64,000 nt of DNA from NCBI GenBank assembly GCA_963702835.1, contig OY969762.1:124001-188000 (forward strand), in the 5' to 3' direction. A program made the translations under genes and the position numbers. The DNA is from JAFGAV01 sp041479055. Its GTDB lineage: Bacteria; Acidobacteriota; Aminicenantia; Aminicenantales; JAFGAV01. The notes beneath the pieces were generated by a model. It ran no database searches, was not told the origin of the DNA, and saw only the letters and a list, made by a program, of their open reading frames with translations. Below, piece by piece: positions 26,351-34,971 of this stretch. Within the stretch, counting starts at the first letter, position 1. Each line of letters opens with the position of its first letter.

Positions 26351-26911
26351 TCAACCGCGTTGGCGTTGCCGCTCGGCCTGGGCCGTCTGGGCGTCCAGGT
26401 CGGTCAGGCCCGTATCGGCAATGACGATGCCCCGGCACTTGTCGATGCTGCTGCACAGCCGGCAGGGGACGACGATGATTTTCTTGCCGGGGGCCTTGAT
26501 ATTCTGGTTGAAATACCGGTTGAGGGCTTCGATGCCCTCGTCGCTGACGCAGCGGCCGGCCCGGTGGGTGCTGTCGGCGCAGAGGGCCACATAGACCCAA
26601 GCTCCCGGCCCCTCCCGTTTGGCCAGGCGGGCCACCTCGCAGTCGGAGTCCTGACAGGTGGACAGCATCAGCCCCATCATGTCGCTGAGGTTGACCGTCT
26701 TCCGGCAGAGGTCACACACGAGGTCGAACTTGACGGCCTGGTAGTTGCCCAGGTGGACCCAGAAGTGCTTCCCTTCCTGGTATTCATCGATGGGCGGGAA
26801 GGTCTCGGTGGAAAAGAACGAGGAGCGGGCCCCGCACTCGAAGCAGCCCTCGATGACTAGGTATCCCTGACGGATGTTGGTCATCGACCAGCGGTGCTTG
26901 CATGCGCTCAT
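26351..26911 (-). CDS. Cys-rich protein heading the hydrogenase/Nuo operon
   Basis: 186 residues, preceded by GGGAGG seven bases before ATG 26911. Pairs of Cys suggest zinc or Fe-S ribbons: CKHRW with CFEC near the start, CDLC at about 66-69, CQDSDC, CADSTH and CRLCSSIDKC near the end. The middle holds TFPPIDEYQEGKHFWVHL. I do not recognise the family. Being first in the operon it may be a regulator or a metal-binding assembly factor (inference). A long spacer upstream (26912-27533) fits a promoter region, but no clear box was seen. Confidence 0.6.
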   Translation of the reverse strand: MSACKHRWSMTNIRQGYLVIEGCFECGARSSFFSTETFPPIDEYQEGKHFWVHLGNYQAVKFDLVCDLCRKTVNLSDMMGLMLSTCQDSDCEVARLAKREGPGAWVYVALCADSTHRAGRCVSDEGIEALNRYFNQNIKAPGKKIIVVPCRLCSSIDKCRGIVIADTGLTDLDAQTAQAERQRQRG

Positions 26912-27533
26912 GGCGCCTCCCTTGAGGGAATCAAAAATGCCGGACAGGATTATTAATGAGGTTTATGAAACGGGCCGTTATAATAAGGAAAAAAATATAA
27001 ATACGACCCGTCATGATAGCTTACCTCCCGAAAAGATGTCAAGAAAATCGGGTTTGCGCAGGTCTGAGGAGAAGGCCGGAACGGTCTTGCTCCCGGGAAG
27101 GTTTTTAACGCCGTTCCCTTGTCGTCTTCTCAGCGCCTGCGGAACTCGCACCAAAGATCATCGCTTAAAACATGCCTTTTGGAATCATGGACCCGTTCCC
27201 TGATGATCAAGAGGCTCAGACATCCTCGGCGCCCGGGAAGCCGGGTTCCCTCGAAGGGCGGCTCGGGAAGGCTAAACCCTCTCATGGTCGCTTCAGGCAA
27301 CCCCGGCCGGCCCTTGCCCAATTCCTTACGGCCCACAAGAAATAGAACAGAACCTTCCTATTGGAAAAATGGTCGCTGCGACCGTTCCGGCCATCTCCTT
27401 ATATAAAGCGTCTAAAGTATGCTCATTTGGCCGCTTGAATGAGCGTTGACTCTTCTCCTTTCCCCAGCCTATACTCTGTCCGTGCTCGGGATCTGATTCC
27501 CCTTATGTGAAGGATCCTTGTTGGATGTGAGAT
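26912..27533. other. Intergenic region, about 620 bases
   Basis: It lies between the divergent redox operon and dsbD. The part near 26940-27010 is AT-rich and could hold the operon promoter. Small overlapping open frames at 26874-27406 have no family likeness and no ribosome site. No RNA gene was recognised. Confidence 0.5.
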
Positions 27534-29453
27534 ATGAGGGCTAGCACGAAGCACTTTTGGTTGATAATCGTCGGCTTGCTGATTTCCGCCGTAGTTCTGG
27601 CCGCCGGACAGGCCGGCGAGCAGGTCCTGGCTGTCCGAGTCCAGGCGCCGCCGGCCGCATTCGCCCCGGACAAAACCGTGGAGATGACTTTCGAGCTGCG
27701 CATCGCGCCGGGCTTTCATGTCAACTCCGACCAGCCGGCCGAGAATAATCTTGTGCCCACCGCGGTGGTCTTCAAGCCGGCCGGGGGACTGAAATTCGGG
27801 CCCGCCGTTTTTCCCGCGGCCGAGATGAAGATGTTCAGCTTTACGGACAAGCCCCTGGCTGTCTTCGAGGGCACAGTCAAGGTCAGAGTCCCGGTTACCC
27901 TGGCCAAGGAGTTTAAGGGAAGCGAGATCGCTATTGAAGGATCGGTGGGCTATCAGGCCTGCGACGACAATTCCTGCCTGGCGCCGGACGAAGTCAAGTT
28001 CAGGGCCGTCTTCCCGGTTTCGGCCGAAGGCGCGTCCGTCGGGCCGACAAAAGAGCTTGTCAAAGAGCAACCCGAAGGCAACCCAACAGCTCCGCTGGCT
28101 AAAGAGCCTGAGGGCGGCCGCCAGCCTATGGCTTCGCCTGCCGCTGCTCCGTCAAAGGCGACCGGCCAATCCGGAAGCTCAGATGGCCTGGCCAAAACCG
28201 TCCGGGAAAGGGGATTGCCGCTTACTTTCCTGCTGGTTTTTCTGGGCGGGCTGGCCCTCAACCTGACGCCCTGCGTCTATCCGCTCATCCCCATCACCGT
28301 CAGCTATTTCGGCGGACAAGCCGGCGGAAAAAAAGGAAACCTCATCGCTCACGCCCTGTTCTATATCCTGGGCATGGCTGTGGCCTATTCCGTGCTCGGT
28401 TCGGTGGCGGCTTTCACCGGCGGGTTGTTCGGCGCAGCCCTGCAGATTCCGATTGTGCTGGCGGCCATCGCCGCCATCATGATTGCCTTGGCCTTGAGCA
28501 TGTTCGACCTGTATGAGTTCCGCCTGCCACGTTTCTTGAATAATTTGGCCGGCACATCACGCCGAGGCTTTTTCGGAACGCTGTTCATGGGGCTGACCGT
28601 GGGTGTGGTGGCCGCGCCCTGCATCGGCCCGTTCGTCCTGGGCCTGTTGACCTATGTCGGCGACCGGGGGAGTGTGCTGCTGGGGTTCTGGATGTTTTTC
28701 GTCCTGGCCCTGGGCTTGGGCCTGCCGTTCCTGGTCCTGGCCGTTTTCTCGGGCAGCGTCAACCGGCTGCCCCGCTCCGGGGCCTGGATGGTCTGGGTCC
28801 GCAAGATCTTCGGGTTCATCTTGCTGGCCATGGCCCTGTATTTCCTGCAGCCGCTTTTTCCCGACCCTCTGCTTTACAGCTTGGCCATGGCCCTCCTGCT
28901 TGCCCTGGCCGGCATTTACCTGGCTTGGGTCGAGCCTACCCGGACGGGAGGGAAACTTTTTCCCGTGCTCCGCAACCTGGTAGGAATCGGCTTTTTCGTC
29001 GTCGCCCTGCTGTTCGCCCAGGGAGGCATCAAGGGTTCCATGGACCGCCGGATCTCGGAGCTGGCCTCCCAGCCGGGCGGAGTCCCGAGTCCGGGCTCCA
29101 TCCAATGGCTGGCCTATAATGAGGCCAGGCTTCTGGAGGCGGCCAAAGAAGGCCGGCCGGTGTTTATCGATTTCTATGCCGACTGGTGCATCCCCTGTCA
29201 TGAGCTGGATAAAAAAACCTTTTCCGACCCCGAGGTGGCCGCCCTTTCCAGGCGATTCCTCATGGTCAAGGCCGATTTGACCTTTTCCATGAACCCGCAG
29301 ACCGAGAAACTCAGGAAGCAATACGGAGTCGCGGGAGTGCCCACCCTTGTCTTCTTGGGCGCCGACGGCCGGGAGAGGGCCCGCCTCAGGGCCTCCGGGT
29401 ATATTGATAAAAAAGAATTCCTGAGCCGTATGAAACAGGCCTTGGCTGATTGA
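27534..29453 (+). CDS. dsbD: Thiol:disulfide interchange protein DsbD
   Basis: 639 residues. Signal peptide (1-24), periplasmic N-terminal domain with its Cys pair in QACDDNSCLAP (about 142-150), a Pro/Ala linker, an eight-helix membrane domain with the two redox Cys in LTPCVYPLIP and AAPCIGPFV, and a C-terminal thioredoxin domain with WCIPC (about 545). It moves electrons from cytoplasmic thioredoxin to periplasmic thiol proteins such as cytochrome c maturation or DsbC-type partners. All six expected Cys are present and the length is normal. Confidence 0.95.
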   Translation: MRASTKHFWLIIVGLLISAVVLAAGQAGEQVLAVRVQAPPAAFAPDKTVEMTFELRIAPGFHVNSDQPAENNLVPTAVVFKPAGGLKFGPAVFPAAEMKMFSFTDKPLAVFEGTVKVRVPVTLAKEFKGSEIAIEGSVGYQACDDNSCLAPDEVKFRAVFPVSAEGASVGPTKELVKEQPEGNPTAPLAKEPEGGRQPMASPAAAPSKATGQSGSSDGLAKTVRERGLPLTFLLVFLGGLALNLTPCVYPLIPITVSYFGGQAGGKKGNLIAHALFYILGMAVAYSVLGSVAAFTGGLFGAALQIPIVLAAIAAIMIALALSMFDLYEFRLPRFLNNLAGTSRRGFFGTLFMGLTVGVVAAPCIGPFVLGLLTYVGDRGSVLLGFWMFFVLALGLGLPFLVLAVFSGSVNRLPRSGAWMVWVRKIFGFILLAMALYFLQPLFPDPLLYSLAMALLLALAGIYLAWVEPTRTGGKLFPVLRNLVGIGFFVVALLFAQGGIKGSMDRRISELASQPGGVPSPGSIQWLAYNEARLLEAAKEGRPVFIDFYADWCIPCHELDKKTFSDPEVAALSRRFLMVKADLTFSMNPQTEKLRKQYGVAGVPTLVFLGADGRERARLRASGYIDKKEFLSRMKQALAD

Positions 29454-29513
29454 CAGGCTTGACTGGACGCACTTATAATAAGAACAAAGCTTGTATGGGG
29501 CAGAGGTGACGAT

Positions 29514-30309
29514 ATGAGAAAAACAATCCGCTTTGGCTTGATTATCGCAGCGGCCTTTCTGGCCCTCGGCTTCACCGGCCTTCCCTGCGGCCAGGAAACC
29601 CAGATCCCAGAAGGCCAAAATCTTCCTAGAGACCTATCCTCTCCTGAGTGATACAGACCTCTACTGTTCCTTCTTCATCCTGGATGGCCCACTGCCAAAG
29701 CTCAAGATTGTCGGCGCCGAAAGGGAGGAGATTGCCCTGCACACCGACGGCGAGGTCGTCTACCTCTCGGCCGGAAAGGCTCAGGGTCTGGCCAAGGACC
29801 AGGTCCTGCTCGTTCTCGAGCCCGGGGGCAGGGTGAACCATCCCTTGAAGGTCCAGTCCTACGGCCCTTTATTTTTCCGGCGGGGACGGGTGAAGATTCT
29901 GTACGTCGACGAGAATAAAGCCGCGGCCCGGATTGAAAAGTCCTGCGGCGTCGTCCGGGTGGACGACCTCCTGGTCCCCTTTGAGATCAAGAAGCAACTC
30001 GAAGGCAAGGACCAAGGGTACGTTCCCTACAAGGCGCCGCGGAAAGTCCTGTCCGGGACAATCATTTATCTGGCCGGCGAGCTCAACCTAAACAGCTATG
30101 GCGACTGGGTCCTGATCGATATCGGCCGCGAGGCCGGCCTCCGGGTCGGGCAGCAATTGACTGTCTTCCGGCCGGCCGAGAAAGGGATGCTCCGCCGGTC
30201 TGTCGGCAACGGAATCGTGGCTGATGTCCAGTCCAAAACCTCCACCCTGAAGCTCCTTGCCACGGACGACATTGTCCGGCTGGGCGACGGCGTCGAGATC
30301 AAGCAATAA
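29514..30309 (+). pseudogene. Exported protein of unknown function, one frameshift
   Basis: From ATG 29514 the frame reads MRKTIRFGLIIAAAFLALGFTG (signal peptide) and GQETQIPE. It then must shift by one base near 29605-29612 to continue as KAKIFLETYPLLSDTDLY and on to 30309. The body is beta-rich: GEVVYLSAGKAQGLAKDQ, AARIEKSCGVVRVDDLLVPFE, DWVLIDIGREAGLRVGQQLTV. The last pattern (a value set by a G-L-x-V-G turn) resembles flagellar FlgT-like or other envelope assembly domains, but this is weak. About 265 residues when joined. Confidence 0.6.
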
Positions 30310-30314
30310 TAAGT

Positions 30315-30359
30315 AATCTGTAGAAGAGGGGCTCCCCGCCCTTATTGACAGATTTTTAT
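30315..30359 (+). terminator. Probable Rho-independent terminator
   Basis: AATCTGT (30315-30321) pairs with ACAGATT (30348-30354), with an inner GGGG/CCCC stem and a T-rich tail. It lies just after the exported-protein gene and before the tRNA genes. Confidence 0.5.
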
Positions 30360-30400
30360 CGTTCTGCTAGGGTTAAACGGCGTTTCAGAAATGAGATTGA

Positions 30401-30475
30401 GCGGGCGTAGTTCAGTGGTAGAACGTCTGCTTGCCATGCAGAAGGTCGTGGGTTCAAGTCCCATCGCCCGCTCCA
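30401..30475 (+). tRNA. tRNA-Gly(GCC)
   Basis: Acceptor stem GCGGGCG pairs with CGCCCGC (30465-30471), the anticodon GCC is at 30433-30435 in a CTTGCCATG loop, the T loop is GGTTCAAGTCC, and CCA is encoded. A full cloverleaf can be drawn. Confidence 0.97.
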
Positions 30476-30510
30476 GCGGCTTCACCAGCATCGTTTCCCA
30501 ATGACCATGA

Positions 30511-30586
30511 GGCGCGGTACCCAAGTGGCTAAGGGAGAGGTCTGCAAAACCTCGATTCGTCGGTTCGAGTCCGACCCGCGCCTCCA
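30511..30586 (+). tRNA. tRNA-Cys(GCA)
   Basis: Acceptor stem GGCGCGG pairs with CCGCGCC (30576-30582), the anticodon GCA is at 30544-30546, the T loop is GGTTCGAGTCC, and CCA is encoded. It lies 35 bases after tRNA-Gly, so both may come from one transcript. Confidence 0.97.
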
Positions 30587-30704
30587 CACAGACGCCCCCT
30601 ATGTTTCAACCCGCGATTTTGCCGGCGGCCCGCACCGGCGTTGACAGTTTGGCGGCGATGAAATATATTAAAGGACGATAAATTAAGCTTGGAAGGAGGA
30701 TTGA

Positions 30705-31286
30705 ATGAATCTAGTTCAGAGAGTGCAGAACATCTTGATCAAGCCAAGCCAGGAATGGCCCGTCATCAAAACCGAGAAGACGTCGGTCCAGAACCTGTTT
30801 CTGGGCTATGCCGTCCCCTTGGCGGCCATTCCGGCGGTGTGCCAGTTCATCGGCTGGGGAGTGTTCTCCCGCTGGATCGCCGGCCGGGTGCTGGGTTTCG
30901 TCATCGTCAGCTACATCCTGACCCTGGCTGTGACCTTCGGCGTAGGCTTCGTCATCAACGCCCTGGGCCCTAATTTCGGCTCTAAGCAGAGCCTGGAGCA
31001 TGCCATGGCCCTGGCCGTGTACAGCATGACCCCCGCCTGGGTGGGCGGCATCCTGTACCTCATCCCCGCCTGGTTCATCTATGCCTGGGTGATGTGGCTC
31101 TTCGGCCTGTATGGCCTGTACCTCCTCTATCTGGGCTTCGCCGCTCCGATGATGGACACGCCCAAAGACAAGCAGCTGACCTATTTCATCATCACCTTAG
31201 TCGTCGTCGGCGTCGCCATGTGGCTGGTCCGGACCATCGCCTGGGCCATCTTCTTCCACGTCGGCTTCGGAGTGGTGGGGCTGTAA
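30705..31286 (+). CDS. Yip1-family integral membrane protein
   Basis: 193 residues with a good ribosome site (GGAAGGAGG). The start MNLVQRVQNILIKPSQEWPVI is the typical cytoplasmic lead of bacterial Yip1 proteins (the PSxEWxxI motif). It is followed by about five membrane helices (about 30-190). Function in bacteria is unknown. Followed by a small two-helix membrane protein on the same strand. Confidence 0.85.
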   Translation: MNLVQRVQNILIKPSQEWPVIKTEKTSVQNLFLGYAVPLAAIPAVCQFIGWGVFSRWIAGRVLGFVIVSYILTLAVTFGVGFVINALGPNFGSKQSLEHAMALAVYSMTPAWVGGILYLIPAWFIYAWVMWLFGLYGLYLLYLGFAAPMMDTPKDKQLTYFIITLVVVGVAMWLVRTIAWAIFFHVGFGVVGL

Positions 31287-31346
31287 CAGAGATTGAGGGC
31301 CCGCCCTGACGGGCTCAGAAGGGATAACTCGGAGGGGAGGTATTCT

Positions 31347-31623
31347 ATGTCGCAACACAGATTCCCGGCTTTGAAAACGATCGCCTGGATCCTAAAGATC
31401 TTCGCCTGGGTCGTAGCGGTCGTGTGCGTCGTCGCTTTTATCCTGTTTGCCTTTACCGACCAATTCCATCAGACCCAGTTCCAGGGAACGGCCAAGATTC
31501 CTAGTGGGCGTCGGCATCCTGCTGGCCGGCGCTTTGTACTTTCTGCTCCTCTACGCGGCCGCCGAAGGAATTTTGGTCGTTATAGCCATCGAAGAGAACA
31601 CGCGCAAAGCCGTAGAAAAGTAA
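31347..31623 (+). pseudogene. Small two-helix membrane protein with one frameshift
   Basis: From ATG 31347 (GGAGGGGAGG upstream) the frame gives MSQHRFPALKTIAWILKIFA and a first membrane helix, up to FQGTAKI. A one-base shift near 31495 is then needed to continue with FLVGVGILLAGALYFLLLY (second helix) and IAIEENTRKAVEK, ending at TAA 31621-31623. About 92 residues when joined. The unshifted frame turns Arg-rich and implausible. Confidence 0.6.
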
Positions 31624-31644
31624 AACTCTGCCCTGAACTTCTTC

Positions 31645-31680
31645 GGAGAGGGAGCCGCCGAACTCCCTCTCTTTCTTTTC
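31645..31680 (+). terminator. Rho-independent terminator
   Basis: AGAGGGAG (31647-31654) pairs with CTCCCTCT (31663-31670) around an eight-base loop, followed by TTTCTTTT. It separates the Yip1 pair from perR. Confidence 0.75.
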
Positions 31681-31741
31681 CCAAAAAAATCATTCCCGCT
31701 TCGTTGTGAGTCTCCCGGCATCGGTTCCAATGCGGGGGGGC

Positions 31742-31769
31742 TTGACAATGAAAGTTGATATGATATATT
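31742..31769 (+). promoter_or_regulatory. Sigma-70 promoter of perR-katA
   Basis: TTGACA (31742-31747), 16-base spacer, TATATT (31764-31769). AT-rich sequence between this and ATG 31811 could hold a Fur/PerR box (ATTACTATTTAAATATAATT region), which would give autoregulation; the box itself is not clear-cut. Confidence 0.55.
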
Positions 31770-31810
31770 CTTATTTAGGATTTATTACTATTTAAATATA
31801 ATTAGAGATT

Positions 31811-32311
31811 ATGATGCAGGATGGCCAAGAGATACAGGAGCGCCTGGCTCGCTTCAGGGAGGAGCTCAAACAGAGCGGGGTGAAGGCGACCCATCAGCGC
31901 CTGAAGATCTTCCGCGAAGTGATCCGGTCCGGCGAGCACCCCGACGTGGAATCGGTCTACAGGGGAGTCCGCCAGAGGATCCCCAGTGTATCCCTGGACA
32001 CCGTTTACCGGACCCTCTGGCTGCTCCTCGAACGAGGCCTGATCGCCACGCTGGGGTCATCCCAAAACCGGGTGCGTTTTGACGGGAACATCCGTCCCCA
32101 TCATCATTTTATCTGCAAGAAATGCAGCCGAGTGTTCGACTTCACCAGCCGGGAGTTCGATGAGCTCATTGTCCCAAGCGAGGTGAAGGCTTGGGGAAGC
32201 GTGGAAAGAACACACGTCGAATTCAAGGGGCTGTGCGCCCGATGCCGGGAGAAACAAGGGGCATCATTTCATAAAAATCAATTTAGAAGAAGGAGATTCC
32301 GATATGACTAA
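31811..32311 (+). CDS. perR: Fur-family peroxide regulator PerR
   Basis: 166 residues. The winged helix (KATHQRLKIFREVIRSGEHPDVESVY, SLDTVYRTLWLLLERGLI) is followed by the dimerisation domain with the metal-sensing set: Asp in RVRFDGN, His cluster PHHHF, zinc Cys pairs CKKC and CARC. The Asp in RFD and the His residues are those used by PerR for iron and peroxide sensing. The catalase gene starts inside its last codons (eight-base overlap), which supports PerR rather than Fur. The C-terminal Arg-rich tail is an extension. Confidence 0.88.
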   Translation: MMQDGQEIQERLARFREELKQSGVKATHQRLKIFREVIRSGEHPDVESVYRGVRQRIPSVSLDTVYRTLWLLLERGLIATLGSSQNRVRFDGNIRPHHHFICKKCSRVFDFTSREFDELIVPSEVKAWGSVERTHVEFKGLCARCREKQGASFHKNQFRRRRFRYD

Positions 32312-33815
32312 AGACAAAAAAATCCTGACTACGGGTTTCGGGATGCCGGTGGACAACGATTTGAACTCGTTGACCGCCGGACCGAAGGGGCCGGTGCTTG
32401 TCCAGGACATTCACCTGATGGAGAAGCTGGCCCATTTCGACCGCGAGCGGATTCCCGAACGCGTCGTCCATGCCAAGGGAGCGGGAGCCCACGGCACTTT
32501 CGAGGTCACCCACGACGTCACCAGGTACACCAAGGCTCACTTCCTGTCCGAGGTGGGAAAACGGACCGAGGTTTTCCTCCGGTTCTCCACCGTCGGCGGC
32601 GAGCGGGGATCGGCCGACTCGGAGCGGGACCCCCGCGGGTTCGCCATCAAATTTTACACGGAAGAAGGAAACTACGACATGGTGGGCAACAACACCCCGG
32701 TTTTCTTCATCCGCGACCCGCTAAAGTTTCCCGACTTCATCCACACCCAAAAGCGCAACCCGGCGACCAACCTGAAGGACCCGGACATGTTCTGGGACTT
32801 CCTGTCCCTGACGCCCGAATCCATCCATCAGGTCACCATCCTCTTCTCGGACCGCGGCACGCCCCGAGCCTACCGCCACATGAACGGATTCAGCAGCCAC
32901 GCTTATATGTGGTACAACAAAAAGGGCGAATACTGGTGGGTGAAGCTCCACTTCAAGACCGAACAGGGAATAAAAAATTTCACCGGCCCGGAAGCGGAAC
33001 GGATGCGCGGCGTCGACCCTGATTGTGTCACCCGCGACTTGTTCGATGCGATCGGCAGAGGCGAGTTCCCCTCCTGGCGGCTGGAAGTCCAGATCATGAC
33101 TCCGGAGCAGGCGCGCAACTACCGTTTCGACCCCTTTGATGTCACCAAGGTCTGGCCGCACGCCGACTTCCCGCTTCAGAATGTCGGGCGTCTGGTCCTC
33201 AATCGCAATCCGGAGAACTACTTCGCCGAAGTGGAACAGGCGGCCTTTTCCCCCGGCAATTTCGTTCCGGGCATCGGCCCGTCCCCGGACAAGATGCTGC
33301 AGGGGCGCCTGTTCAGCTACCACGACACGCACCGGCACAGGCTCGGCCCCAACTTCCACCTCCTGCCCATCAACGCCCCAAAGGCCGCCCGTATGAACAG
33401 CTACCAGCGGGACGGCGCCATGCGTTTCGACGACAACGGCGGGGGCGGCCCCAACTACTGGCCGAACAGCTTCGGCGGCCCCTACCCCCAGCCTGAAATG
33501 GCGGCCCCGCCCCTGGATGTTTCCGGGATGGCCGCTCGCCACGCTTATGAGCTCGGCGATGTCGACTTCGTCCAGGCAGGAGCTCTTTACCGCAAGGTCA
33601 TGACCGGCGAAGACCGGGCCCATCTGGTCGGCAACATTGTCGGGCACCTCAAGAACGCGCAGAAGCGCATCCAGCTTCGCCAAACCGCCCTGTTCTATAA
33701 GGCCGAAGCGGAATACGGCGAAGGCGTGGCCAAAGGGCTGGGGTTAAACGTCGACGAAGTCAGGCAACTCGCCGCCATGTCCCAGGAAGACCGCGTCCGG
33801 GCGACCAAGGCCTGA
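32304..33815 (+). CDS. katA: Haem catalase
   Basis: 503 residues, the size of small-subunit catalases. It shows the catalytic His region (RVVHAKGAGAHGTFEVTHD), the distal Asn (MVGNNTPVFFIRDP) and the proximal haem Tyr in RLFSYHDTHRHRLG. It breaks hydrogen peroxide into water and oxygen in the cytoplasm (no signal). An AGAAGGAG ribosome site lies inside the end of perR, so both are translated from one mRNA under PerR control. Confidence 0.96.
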   Translation: MTKDKKILTTGFGMPVDNDLNSLTAGPKGPVLVQDIHLMEKLAHFDRERIPERVVHAKGAGAHGTFEVTHDVTRYTKAHFLSEVGKRTEVFLRFSTVGGERGSADSERDPRGFAIKFYTEEGNYDMVGNNTPVFFIRDPLKFPDFIHTQKRNPATNLKDPDMFWDFLSLTPESIHQVTILFSDRGTPRAYRHMNGFSSHAYMWYNKKGEYWWVKLHFKTEQGIKNFTGPEAERMRGVDPDCVTRDLFDAIGRGEFPSWRLEVQIMTPEQARNYRFDPFDVTKVWPHADFPLQNVGRLVLNRNPENYFAEVEQAAFSPGNFVPGIGPSPDKMLQGRLFSYHDTHRHRLGPNFHLLPINAPKAARMNSYQRDGAMRFDDNGGGGPNYWPNSFGGPYPQPEMAAPPLDVSGMAARHAYELGDVDFVQAGALYRKVMTGEDRAHLVGNIVGHLKNAQKRIQLRQTALFYKAEAEYGEGVAKGLGLNVDEVRQLAAMSQEDRVRATKA

Positions 33816-33891
33816 GCGTGGCCTGAGCCCGCTGCCGCTCTCAAAACCTCCCTAAGGTGAGGGCGGGGAATAGTTCAGCGCGCAGTATTTC

Positions 33892-34635
33892 CTATGCTCC
33901 GGAACTGATCTCATCCAGGACCTTATCGAAGGCCTCCTGGGGCGAAGGCGCCTGGGTGATGGGCCGGCCGATGACGAGATAGTCGGCGCCCAGGCGGATT
34001 GCTTCGACCGGGGTCATGATCCTTTTCTGGTCGCCGGCCGCCGCCCAGGCCGGCCTGATGCCCGGCGTCACAATAAGGAACCCGCTCCCCGTTTCCCGGC
34101 GGATGACGGTGATCTCCTGAGCCGAGGAGACGACGCCGTCAAGTCCGGCCGACTTGGCCAGCTTGGCCAGTCGCAGGACTTGGGCCGCGGCGCCGTCGGC
34201 AAACCCGATCTGCCGTAGCTCATCGTCCTTGAGGCTGGTCAGGACGGTGACCCCCAGAAGCTTGGGCCGGGGCACGGACTCCTTGGCCGCCGTCTCAGCG
34301 GCTGCCTCCGCCGCTCGGGCCATCATCTCCGCGCCTCCCGAGGCATGGAGCGTCATCAACTGCACGCCGTACCGGGCTCCGGACCTGACTGCCTGGGCCA
34401 CTGTGCTGGGTATGTCGTGAAGCTTGAGGTCGAGGAAAAGCTGCTTTCCGGCGGCCCGGAGCTCGCCGAGCAGAGCCGGCCCCTCGGCGGTGAAGAGTTC
34501 CAACCCGACCTTGAACATGCGGGCCCGGGGGAGCTTCGCCACCAGGGCCAGGGCTTCGGCTTTGTTCTTCACGTCCAGGGCGATGATGATGCGGTCGGCG
34601 GCCGAGGGCGCCGGGGTCGCGGAGGTATGGCTCAT
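33892..34635 (-). CDS. pyrF: Orotidine-5'-phosphate decarboxylase
   Basis: 247 residues, group I type. Motifs: IIIALDV (substrate Asp), the catalytic DLKLHDIP, GVTVLTS, VTPGIRP and YLVIGRPIT. It makes UMP from OMP, the last step of pyrimidine synthesis. The N-terminus carries a short Ala/Pro-rich lead (MSHTSATPAPSAAD). Last of pyrK-pyrD-pyrF on this strand but separated from pyrD by 336 bases that hold an intergenic repeat. Confidence 0.95.
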   Translation of the reverse strand: MSHTSATPAPSAADRIIIALDVKNKAEALALVAKLPRARMFKVGLELFTAEGPALLGELRAAGKQLFLDLKLHDIPSTVAQAVRSGARYGVQLMTLHASGGAEMMARAAEAAAETAAKESVPRPKLLGVTVLTSLKDDELRQIGFADGAAAQVLRLAKLAKSAGLDGVVSSAQEITVIRRETGSGFLIVTPGIRPAWAAAGDQKRIMTPVEAIRLGADYLVIGRPITQAPSPQEAFDKVLDEISSGA

Positions 34636-34731
34636 GATTTATCTGCTTGGCGCTTGTCTGGATGGGTAGAGGGCCTGGAGAAGGGCTTCGGCGCCTGCGC
34701 GACAGAAAGCATCCCCCTTCCCCTGACCGCG

Positions 34732-34838
34732 CATTCAAAAAGAAGAGGGGTCCTGTCACGGTTCCTCCCCGGCTGTGCTCGCCAAGCTGCGCGCAGGCGG
34801 GGAGCCCCTCCGCCGTGCCACCCCTCCCCATGATTTAC
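34732..34838. repeat. Intergenic repeat, copy A
   Basis: About 105 bases, roughly 95% identical and in direct orientation to 35911-36020. GC-rich with GGAGGGG/CCCCTCC-type pairing potential. It lies between pyrF and pyrD; apart from it the 34636-34971 gap shows no gene. Confidence 0.75.
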
Positions 34839-34971
34839 GGGATGGGGGATGCTTCCATTCATAGCTTTAAGTTGTCCTCGGAACCCGTCGCTTCCGGGCT
34901 AAACCGCTCATGGCGCCTCGCTCCTCCCCCAGGCCCTCTGCTTAAGCAAAGGCCTCACCATGAAACCTTTC

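Noticed and set aside
27119..27406. Possible small genes between the redox operon and dsbD
   Set aside because: Overlapping frames without start signals or recognisable sequence.
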